Origin: Candidatus Galligastranaerophilus faecipullorum
GTDB lineage: Bacteria; Cyanobacteriota; Vampirovibrionia; Gastranaerophilales; Gastranaerophilaceae
DNA: 37,227 nt
Assembly: GCA_018713115.1 (NCBI GenBank)
Contig: DVFS01000041.1
Span: forward strand, 1-37,227
Direction of reading: 5' to 3'
Each line of letters starts with the position of its first letter. Positions within the stretch are counted from its first letter, which is position 1. Positions 30,228 to 37,227 of the stretch are shown in pieces. The translations under genes were made by a program, and so were the position numbers. Below the pieces are notes generated by a model. That model did no database searches. It had not been told where the DNA came from and saw only the letters and a program-made list of their open reading frames with translations.

Positions 30228-31127
30228 ATGAAACATCTTATTGACATTAAAAGCCTTACAAATGATGAAATTCTTGAAATAACGGAACTTGCGCACTACT
30301 ACGAAGAACATGTGCCAAAAGGCACGCAAAAAAAGAAAAAAGCAGGCTCAACCGCACTTTTATTTTTTGAAAACTCCACGCGCACAAGGTTTTCATTTGA
30401 AATGGCCTCAAAAAAACTCGGGTTCAGCGCATTTAACTTTGACGCGCAAAAGTCTTCCATCCTCAAGGGTGAAGGCTTTTTTGATACATTAAACAACTTG
30501 AATGCCATAGGCTGTGATATCGCAATTATAAGACACTCTAAAGAAGGTTTTATTGAAGAACTTTCAAAAAAAGAATACGACTGGGGGCTTTCTCTGGTAA
30601 ATGCAGGCGAGGGTCAGTCTTCGCACCCGACACAGGCGCTTCTGGATTTTTACACCCTTCAAAAACACCTAAAGACTGTCGAAGGCAAAAAAATAACCAT
30701 AGTAGGCGATATAATCCACTCGCGCGTTGCAAAATCAAACATAGAGCTTCTTACACGCTTCGGTGCACATGTCGTATGCTGCTCGCCCAGTTATTTTGAG
30801 GACTGGACGCTTACAAACGCTAAATATGAGCCTGTTTTAAAAGACGCTCTTAATGACGCCGACGCTGTTATGGGGCTTAGAATCCAGAAAGAACGCATAG
30901 AAACGCGCGTTCCTTACGCACAGTATATTGAAGATTATCAAATAAAAGAAAGTAATCTCCCGAAAAAGGCAATTTTAATGCACCCCGGACCTGTTAACCG
31001 CGATGTTGAAATTGAAGGCGCATTGCTTGATTCAAACAGAGGAAAAATCATTACCGAACAGGCAAGAAACGGTGTATTTGTAAGAATGGCGGTTCTGGAT
31101 TTAATCTATGAGGGGACAAAACGATGA
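30228..31127 (+). CDS. pyrB: aspartate carbamoyltransferase catalytic subunit
   Basis: Condenses carbamoyl phosphate with aspartate. Carbamoyl-phosphate site STRTR (residues 50-54), HPTQALLDFYT, a VGDIIHSRVAKSN segment and HPGPVNRDVE near residues 252-261 are all present. 299 residues is typical. No pyrI regulatory subunit follows, so allosteric control of the E. coli kind is unlikely. Four nt separate it from pyrE, and it overlaps pyrC by 4 nt (ATGA). Confidence 0.96.
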   Translation: MKHLIDIKSLTNDEILEITELAHYYEEHVPKGTQKKKKAGSTALLFFENSTRTRFSFEMASKKLGFSAFNFDAQKSSILKGEGFFDTLNNLNAIGCDIAIIRHSKEGFIEELSKKEYDWGLSLVNAGEGQSSHPTQALLDFYTLQKHLKTVEGKKITIVGDIIHSRVAKSNIELLTRFGAHVVCCSPSYFEDWTLTNAKYEPVLKDALNDADAVMGLRIQKERIETRVPYAQYIEDYQIKESNLPKKAILMHPGPVNRDVEIEGALLDSNRGKIITEQARNGVFVRMAVLDLIYEGTKR

Positions 31128-32101
31128 ACATTGTTGAAATACCCGCCCTTATCGATATGCACGTTCACCTTCGCGAACCCGGGTATGAATACAAAGAAAC
31201 CATTGAAACAGGGCTTAATGCCGCATATAAAGGCGGTTTTGGCGCCGTATGCGCTATGCCCAATACAAAACCCGTATGTGACAATGTCCAAACTCTGAAT
31301 TACATTTTAAATAAAGCAAAAGATTCAAAATGCACCCTGTATCAGGTTTGTGCCATCACAAAAAACCTTGATTCCAATGAACCCGTTGATTTTGAAACAC
31401 TTAAAAATGCAGGTGCAATCGCCTTTTCAAACGACGGCCTGCCCGTGCTTAACCATCAGGTTTTCTACAATGCACTTAAAACAGAAAATTTAATCCTCTC
31501 GCACTGCGAGGATGAAACAAAGGAAGTAAAGTGGCAGAGCGAAATTTTTGAAGAACTTGTAAGGGAAGGGCACTCCCCCCGTCTGCATTTTTGCCACATT
31601 TCAAAAAAATCAAGCCTTGATATTATAAAAAGCGCAAAATCCCGCGGGCTTAAAATCACCTGCGAGAGCGCACCGCATTATTTTACATTTACAAAAGAAA
31701 ATGTCACGGACTCGGGTGTTTTTAAAATGAATCCGCCCTTAGGAAGCACGGAAGACAAAAAAGCAGTTATTGAAGCCATAAAAGACGGTACAATTGATGT
31801 TATTGCAACCGATCATGCCCCCCATGGCACAGAAGAAAAACTCTTGCCATACTCTCAGGCGCCAAACGGAATCACGGGGCTTGAAACTGCTTTTTCGCTT
31901 ACATACGAAGTATTCGGGCTTGAGAGAACAATTGAACTTATGTCGCAAAATCCGCAAAAAATTCTGGGTATAGAAAACAACAAAAAAGTAAAATTCGACC
32001 TTGATGCCCGATGGACGGTCAGAGGAGCTGAATTTGAATCAAAATGCAAAGTTACGCCATATGAAAATATGCAGTTAAAAGGAGTAAGAATTAATGATTA
32101 A
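31124..32101 (+). CDS. pyrC: dihydroorotase with short N-terminus
   Basis: Cyclises carbamoyl aspartate to dihydroorotate. Zinc ligands His13 and His15 in DMHVHLREPG, AMPNTKP, SHCED, the LHFCHIS segment and ATDHAPHGTEEK (metal Asp) match class I dihydroorotase. The enzyme is 325 residues against roughly 420-430 for bacterial class I relatives. It starts almost directly at the metal motif, so the usual N-terminal strands of the small beta domain are missing. The DNA upstream belongs to pyrB, so this is not a misplaced start. All visible active-site motifs remain, so it is probably functional. Confidence 0.92.
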   Translation: MNIVEIPALIDMHVHLREPGYEYKETIETGLNAAYKGGFGAVCAMPNTKPVCDNVQTLNYILNKAKDSKCTLYQVCAITKNLDSNEPVDFETLKNAGAIAFSNDGLPVLNHQVFYNALKTENLILSHCEDETKEVKWQSEIFEELVREGHSPRLHFCHISKKSSLDIIKSAKSRGLKITCESAPHYFTFTKENVTDSGVFKMNPPLGSTEDKKAVIEAIKDGTIDVIATDHAPHGTEEKLLPYSQAPNGITGLETAFSLTYEVFGLERTIELMSQNPQKILGIENNKKVKFDLDARWTVRGAEFESKCKVTPYENMQLKGVRIND

Positions 32102-32822
32102 TGAAAAAATAAAAGAAAAAATCGTTCTGGCGCTGGACGTTGAAACCCTTGAAGAGGCAAAAAAACTCGTAGATGAACTAAGTCCTTATGTCGGAACTTT
32201 TAAAGTCGGTCTGCAGCTTTACACCGGTTTTGGCAACGAAATTATCGACTATATCAAAAGCAAAAATTCAAACTTCTTTCTGGATGTTAAACTTATGGAT
32301 ATCCCCAACACCGTCAAAAAAGCAAGCGAAAACATTGTTCTTCGCGGCGCAAATTTTTACAATGTACACGCTCTGGGCGGTCTTGAGATGATGAAACAGT
32401 CAAAAGAAGGTGCATACAAAGCCGCAGAAAAACTCGGCAAAAAACCGCCTTTAATCCTTGCGGTAACGGTGCTTACAAGTATATCCCAGGAAGTTCTTGA
32501 TAATGAAATAAAAGTAAACACACAGGTAAGGGAGCTTGCCATAAACCTTGCAAAACTTGCAAAAGAAGCGGGACTGGACGGCGTTGTAGCCTCCGTACAT
32601 GAACTTCGCGCAATAAAAGAAGCCTGCGGAGAAGATTTCAAGGTTCTCTGTCCTGGAATCCGCCCGCTGTGGTCACTTAAAGACGACCAGAAAAGAATCG
32701 CAACACCTGCTCAGGCACTTAAAGACGGCGCGGATTTCCTTGTAATCGGCAGAGCCGTTACCGCGGCTGAGGACAGAGTCGAAGCGATGAAAAAGATTTA
32801 TGAAGAAACAGGAGTTATATAG
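32094..32822 (+). CDS. pyrF: orotidine 5'-phosphate decarboxylase
   Basis: Last step to UMP. TIM barrel with the catalytic D-x-K-x2-D (Asp64, Lys66, Asp69 in FLDVKLMDIPN), VHALGG, and the phosphate-binding CPGIRP near the C-terminal third. 242 residues is normal. AAAGGAG 9 nt before the ATG lies inside the end of pyrC, which it overlaps by 8 nt. Its stop abuts carA. Confidence 0.96.
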   Translation: MINEKIKEKIVLALDVETLEEAKKLVDELSPYVGTFKVGLQLYTGFGNEIIDYIKSKNSNFFLDVKLMDIPNTVKKASENIVLRGANFYNVHALGGLEMMKQSKEGAYKAAEKLGKKPPLILAVTVLTSISQEVLDNEIKVNTQVRELAINLAKLAKEAGLDGVVASVHELRAIKEACGEDFKVLCPGIRPLWSLKDDQKRIATPAQALKDGADFLVIGRAVTAAEDRVEAMKKIYEETGVI

Positions 32823-33911
32823 ATGGCAACATTAATACTTGAAGATTCAACCGTTATGTATGGCCGCTCTTTTGGCGCGCAGGGCGATGTCTTTGGCGAG
32901 ATAGTTTTTAATACATCTATGGCAGGCTATCAGGAAATTATAACCGACCCCAGTTATGCAAATCAGATTATTGTTATGACATATCCTGAAATCGGCAACT
33001 ACGGCATAAATAACGATGACTTTGAATCTTTAAATCCCGCCTTAAAAGCCTTTGTTGTAAAAGAATACTGCAAAAACGAATCACACTACAAAAGCGAAAA
33101 AACACTGGGCGAATATTTAAAAGAAAAAAATGTAGTCGGAATTGAGGGCACAGACACAAGAACACTTACCAAAAAAATCCGTGAAGCGGGCACTATGAAC
33201 TGCTTTGTAACTTCGCGCGACTTAAGCGAAGATGAAATAAAACAAAAAATCGAAGAAACAAAAAACTACAAACCCGACCCCGATGTAGTTTTCAGCGTAA
33301 CCACAAAAGAAGCCTACACAAAAGGCGAAGGAAACCCTATAAAACTTGCTTTTATCGACTACGGAGCAAAATACGGCATAGTAAAAAGTCTTGTCAAGCG
33401 GGGCTGCGAGGTTAAAGTCTATCCCGCAAACGTAAACGCGCAGTCAATCCTTGAAGGTGATTTTGACGCGGTATTCCTCTCTAACGGCCCGGGCGACCCT
33501 AAAGACTGCATAAGCGAGATTGAAACCATTAAAAACCTCACGGGCAAACTGCCGATTTTCGGTATCTGCCTCGGGTATCAGCTTCTTGCAATTGTTTCGG
33601 GCGCAAAAACCTATAAACTCAAATACGGTCACCGCGGCGGCAACCACCCCGTTATAAACCTTGAAACAAATAAAGTTATGATGTCATCGCAAAACCACGG
33701 TTACGCGGTCGATATCGAAAGTTTAAGCGAACTTATGACACCTACATACAAAAATTTAAACGACAATACGCTTGAGGGCTTTAAAATTGACTCCCTCAAA
33801 ATCCATGCCGTGCAGTTTCACCCCGAGGCAGCCCCGGGGCCTGACGATGCGGCAGTGATTTTTGATGAGTGGATAGAATTAATGAAAAAATATCAAAAAG
33901 TGAGGGCATAA
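32823..33911 (+). CDS. carA: carbamoyl-phosphate synthase small subunit
   Basis: Glutamine amidotransferase subunit that supplies ammonia to CarB. N-terminal CPSase domain (FGAQGDVFGEIVFNTSMAGYQEI) and C-terminal class I amidotransferase with Cys249 in GICLGYQ (Tyr in place of the frequent His after Gly), SQNHGYAVD, and the His/Glu pair in VQFHPEA. 362 residues is normal. The start follows the pyrF stop directly and the stop overlaps carB by 1 nt. Confidence 0.96.
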   Translation: MATLILEDSTVMYGRSFGAQGDVFGEIVFNTSMAGYQEIITDPSYANQIIVMTYPEIGNYGINNDDFESLNPALKAFVVKEYCKNESHYKSEKTLGEYLKEKNVVGIEGTDTRTLTKKIREAGTMNCFVTSRDLSEDEIKQKIEETKNYKPDPDVVFSVTTKEAYTKGEGNPIKLAFIDYGAKYGIVKSLVKRGCEVKVYPANVNAQSILEGDFDAVFLSNGPGDPKDCISEIETIKNLTGKLPIFGICLGYQLLAIVSGAKTYKLKYGHRGGNHPVINLETNKVMMSSQNHGYAVDIESLSELMTPTYKNLNDNTLEGFKIDSLKIHAVQFHPEAAPGPDDAAVIFDEWIELMKKYQKVRA

Positions 33912-36900
33912 TGAAAGATAATTCCATAAAAAAAGTTCTTGTAATAGGCTCGGGGCCGATTGTTATCGGTCAGGCGGCAGAATTTGACTACGCAGGTGTG
34001 CAGGCATGCCGTGCGCTTAAAGAGGAAGGCATTGAAGTTGTTCTTGTAAACTCAAATCCCGCAACCATTATGACCGACGAACACATCGCCGATAAAGTCT
34101 ACATCGAGCCTCTGACGGTTGATATTTTGACAAAAATAATCAAAAAAGAGCGCCCCGACGGACTTATAGCCTCCCTTGGCGGACAGACGGGGTTGAATCT
34201 CGCCTGTGAATTAAACGATGCGGGAGTCCTTGAAAAATACTCCCTTAAAGTGCTCGGCACAAACATTTCCTCCATTAAAATGGCGGAAGACAGAGAGATG
34301 TTTAAAAACCTTATGAATGAAATAGGCGAGCCCATCCCTGACAGCGCCATTGTTTCAAGCTATGAAGAGGCAATGGAATTTGCAAACAAAATAGGCTTCC
34401 CCATAATCATCCGCCCTGCTTTTACATTAGGGGGCGCAGGCGGCGGAATAGCACACAATGAAAAAGAATACGAAGAAATTGTCCACTCGGGTCTGACCCA
34501 GTCCCCCATAAATCAGGTGCTTGTGGAAAAATCCATCGCAGGTTTTAAAGAGGTTGAATACGAAGTTATGCGCGACTCTAACGACACCTGCATAATTATT
34601 TGTAATATGGAAAACATTGACCCAATCGGCATTCACACGGGCGACAGCTTTGTCGTTGCGCCTTCTCAAACTCTTACAAATAACGAATATCAAATGCTTC
34701 GTACCTCGGCGATTAAAATCATCCGCGCGCTTAAAATCGAAGGCGGCTGCAACGTGCAGTTTGCACTTGATACAAAATCAAACCAATATTATGTAATTGA
34801 AGTCAACCCGCGTGTAAGCCGCTCATCTGCCCTTGCAAGCAAGGCTACGGGCTATCCGATTGCAAAAATAACCACAAAAATCGCCATAGGCTACAATTTG
34901 CATGAGATTCAAAACTCCGTTACAAAGAAAACCGTAGCCGCATTTGAGCCTGCACTTGACTATGTAGTAGTCAAAATTCCCAAGTGGCCGTTTGATAAAT
35001 TTGCAACGGGCGACAGGATTTTAGGTACAAAAATGAAAGCCACGGGCGAAGTTATGGCAATCGGCAGAACTTTTTGTTCGGGATTTAAAAAGGCTATAAC
35101 CTCTCTTGAAGGTAAAAAAACGGGTCTTTTGCACCACAAATTTGAAAACATGTCGCTTGAAAAACTTCTTGAAGAGCTTCACATACAGGATGACAGACGT
35201 ATTTTCAGACTGTCCGAGGCACTTTCAAGAAATGTGGATGTCGATGAGTTAAATAAAATCACAAAAATCGACAAATGGTTTATAAATAAAATCAAAGAAA
35301 TAACCGACCTTGAGCGCGAACTTGAAATTAAACCGCTTAACTTTGAACTTTACAAAAAAGCCAAAGAATACGGATTTCTGGACTCGGAAATCATTGAATA
35401 TGCTAAAACGGATAAGCAGACGCTTGAAAATTTTAACCTTAAAGCGTCATTTCGGATAGTAGACACCTGCGCGGGCGAATTTAGCGCCTCAACACCTTAT
35501 TTTTACTCGACATACTCCGAAGAGTGCGAACTGGACGAACACAAAAAAGAAGTCACGGACAAAAAAGGCAACACTCTAAAAAAAGAAAACATCATAGTCT
35601 TAGGCTCGGGCCCGATTAGAATCGGTCAGGGAATAGAGTTTGACTACTGTTCGGTGCATGCAAGCTGGGCGCTCAATGAAAACGGATACGAGTCGGTTAT
35701 GATAAATTCAAACCCCGAAACACTCTCGACCGACTTTGACGTAGCAACAAGGCTTTATTTCGAGCCTATGAACATTGAAAACGTTATGAATATCGTCAAA
35801 AAAGAAAACCCCAAAGGTGTTATGGTGCAGTTCGGCGGACAGACAGCCATTAACCTTGCACCTAAACTTGCAGCACAGGGAGTTAAAATTCTCGGCACAT
35901 CTCTTGAGAGCATTGACGCGGTTGAGGACAGAAAAGTTTTTGAAAAACTTTTAAAAGAACTCAAAATCCCTCAGCCCAAAGGCCGCGGCGTGCACAGCGC
36001 ACAGGAGGCGCTTGAGACCACACGGGAGCTTGGATATCCTGTTCTGGTGCGTCCTTCTTATGTTATAGGCGGGCGCGGCATGCAGGTTGTGTATAATGAC
36101 GATGAACTTTTGACTTACATAAATCAGGCTCTGCAATTCTCAAGCGAGCACCCTGTCTTAATCGATCAGTATATAGAAGGCTTAGAAGTAGAGTTAGACG
36201 CCGTTTCAGACGGTAAAGACATCCTTGTGCCCGGTATCTGCGAACACATTGAACGTGCGGGTGTGCACAGCGGGGATTCAATGAGCATTTACCCTTCAAG
36301 AAACATCTCGCGCAAAAACGAGAGAAAACTCGTTAAATACGCACGCTTGATTGCCCGCAAACTCAATATTAAAGGGCTTATGAACATTCAGTTTATCATA
36401 AAGGACGATGTTGTTTATGTAATTGAAGTCAACCCGCGCGCGTCGCGCACAGTGCCCATTATGTCTAAAGTTACGGGCATTCCTATGGTAAAAATCGCCA
36501 TTAACGCGGCTCTTGGCAAATCAATCCGCTCCTTTGGCTTCGGCACGGGACTTTATCGAAAAACAAATCTCGTATGCGTCAAAATGCCTGTATTCTCGTT
36601 CCAGAAACTCAATCGAATAGACCCTGCGCTTGCTCCTGAAATGAAGTCGACAGGTGAGGTCTTAGGCGTGGATACAAACTTTAAACGCGCACTTTTAAAA
36701 TCATTCATTGCCGCAGGATACAAATTCGGCGGCAGAAAACAAAGGGTGCTTGTGTCGCTAAACGACCATTACAAAAAGCCTGCGCTTAAAATCGTCAAAA
36801 GAATGTTTGCACAAGGCTTTTTCATCATGGCAACATGGGGAACGCACAAATTCCTTGAACAAAACGGCATACCTTCTAAAATGATTGAAAAATTCATGAT

Positions 36901-37153
36901 TGATAAACTCCAAAAACGTATGAAAAACGGCCGTTTGAGCTTTATCTTAAACACTCCGACTTTAGGCAAAAACTCTCAGACGAGCGGCTTTCAAATACGT
37001 ACAATTGCCGAAATGTACGGCGTGCCCTGCTTCACATCAATAGACACCGCAAGGGCATATCTAAGAGCTTATCGGACTTTTGACAAAAAAGTAAATCTTG
37101 AAGTGGATACAATCACAAACTACAGAAGACGGAAGTTTTTAGGAATCATATAA
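33911..37153 (+). CDS. carB: carbamoyl-phosphate synthase large subunit
   Basis: Makes carbamoyl phosphate from bicarbonate, ammonia and two ATP. 1080 residues with the internal duplication of the family. Each half has a pre-ATP-grasp start (VLVIGSGPIVIGQAAEFDYAG and IVLGSGPIRIGQGIEFDYCS) and an ATP-grasp core ending in VIEVNPR. An MGS-like allosteric domain is at the C-terminus (about 950-1080), so feedback by UMP or nucleotides is possible. The ATG at 33911 overlaps the carA stop by 1 nt. Confidence 0.97.
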   Translation: MKDNSIKKVLVIGSGPIVIGQAAEFDYAGVQACRALKEEGIEVVLVNSNPATIMTDEHIADKVYIEPLTVDILTKIIKKERPDGLIASLGGQTGLNLACELNDAGVLEKYSLKVLGTNISSIKMAEDREMFKNLMNEIGEPIPDSAIVSSYEEAMEFANKIGFPIIIRPAFTLGGAGGGIAHNEKEYEEIVHSGLTQSPINQVLVEKSIAGFKEVEYEVMRDSNDTCIIICNMENIDPIGIHTGDSFVVAPSQTLTNNEYQMLRTSAIKIIRALKIEGGCNVQFALDTKSNQYYVIEVNPRVSRSSALASKATGYPIAKITTKIAIGYNLHEIQNSVTKKTVAAFEPALDYVVVKIPKWPFDKFATGDRILGTKMKATGEVMAIGRTFCSGFKKAITSLEGKKTGLLHHKFENMSLEKLLEELHIQDDRRIFRLSEALSRNVDVDELNKITKIDKWFINKIKEITDLERELEIKPLNFELYKKAKEYGFLDSEIIEYAKTDKQTLENFNLKASFRIVDTCAGEFSASTPYFYSTYSEECELDEHKKEVTDKKGNTLKKENIIVLGSGPIRIGQGIEFDYCSVHASWALNENGYESVMINSNPETLSTDFDVATRLYFEPMNIENVMNIVKKENPKGVMVQFGGQTAINLAPKLAAQGVKILGTSLESIDAVEDRKVFEKLLKELKIPQPKGRGVHSAQEALETTRELGYPVLVRPSYVIGGRGMQVVYNDDELLTYINQALQFSSEHPVLIDQYIEGLEVELDAVSDGKDILVPGICEHIERAGVHSGDSMSIYPSRNISRKNERKLVKYARLIARKLNIKGLMNIQFIIKDDVVYVIEVNPRASRTVPIMSKVTGIPMVKIAINAALGKSIRSFGFGTGLYRKTNLVCVKMPVFSFQKLNRIDPALAPEMKSTGEVLGVDTNFKRALLKSFIAAGYKFGGRKQRVLVSLNDHYKKPALKIVKRMFAQGFFIMATWGTHKFLEQNGIPSKMIEKFMIDKLQKRMKNGRLSFILNTPTLGKNSQTSGFQIRTIAEMYGVPCFTSIDTARAYLRAYRTFDKKVNLEVDTITNYRRRKFLGII

Positions 37154-37155
37154 CC

Positions 37156-37180
37156 AAAGGCGGCACAAGCCGCCTTTTTT
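37156..37180 (+). terminator. terminator of the pyrimidine operon
   Basis: AAAGGCGGC-ACAA-GCCGCCTTTTTT: a 9-bp stem with tetraloop and T6, 3 nt after the carB stop. The last 47 bases of the window hold no recognisable feature. Confidence 0.93.
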
Positions 37181-37227
37181 AATCTTAAAAGAAAAGAGGC
37201 GCATGGTTGTATAGATTAATGTTACCT

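Overview
The window looks like chromosome from a low-GC, flagellated, anaerobic bacterium. The best guess is the non-photosynthetic cyanobacterial relatives (Melainabacteria/Vampirovibrionia, Gastranaerophilales-like). Three things point that way: a one-piece tmRNA whose tag begins ANNVV like cyanobacterial tags, a flagellar export cluster with a two-SpoA switch protein, and the class 1B PyrD/PyrK pair. The lineage is an inference from recall, not a search.

Layout. (1) 1-4700: housekeeping genes: tmRNA (ssrA), an FkbM-type methyltransferase, prephenate dehydratase, a phosphohexomutase, RNase HIII and tRNA-His. (2) 4689-11753: an integrative element of about 7.05 kb inserted in the 3' end of tRNA-His, bounded by a 13-bp direct repeat. 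It carries a large serine recombinase; a three-gene envelope/NERD cassette; a four-gene operon of small, probably ribbon-helix-helix proteins; a GTAATAC repeat cluster; a strongly structured non-coding block; a small serine resolvase with two small partner genes; and a repeated TAGACGT operator-like motif. The recombinase frame runs through the attachment core into the antisense of tRNA-His. The other element end holds an in-frame alternative tail, so integration appears to swap the protein's C-terminus. (3) 11754-12436: the displaced tRNA-His terminator, tRNA-Gly(TCC), and a block of duplicated, partly tRNA-derived non-coding sequence. (4) 12437-19620 (minus strand): an alpha/beta hydrolase, a small unknown protein and an 826-residue protein. 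The last joins a hydrophobic Gly/Ala-rich region to a divergent RelA/SpoT-type synthetase domain and may be a toxin or effector. A 1136-residue coiled-coil protein lies upstream. (5) 19718-23066: a GH13-family glycosidase, a TIM-barrel isomerase-like protein and a zinc-ribbon protein. (6) 23090-27222: a flagellar cluster (FliM/FliN-like, FliO, FliP, a long FliQ, a small secreted protein, FliR), then a convergent unknown gene. (7) 27924-37180: a complete UMP-biosynthesis operon, pyrK-pyrD-pyrE-pyrB-pyrC-pyrF-carA-carB, behind a 12-codon leader peptide and an intrinsic terminator, with a strong terminator after carB.

How the genes work together. The eight pyr/car genes cover every step from glutamine/bicarbonate to UMP and are mostly joined by overlapping or abutting stop and start codons, so they are probably co-regulated by the leader attenuator. 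The fli genes encode the membrane export gate and a switch component. The element has its own promoters and terminators; one terminator now serves the host tRNA-His.

Limits: all family calls come from motifs read by eye, with no database search. Promoters and DNA structures are pattern matches only.
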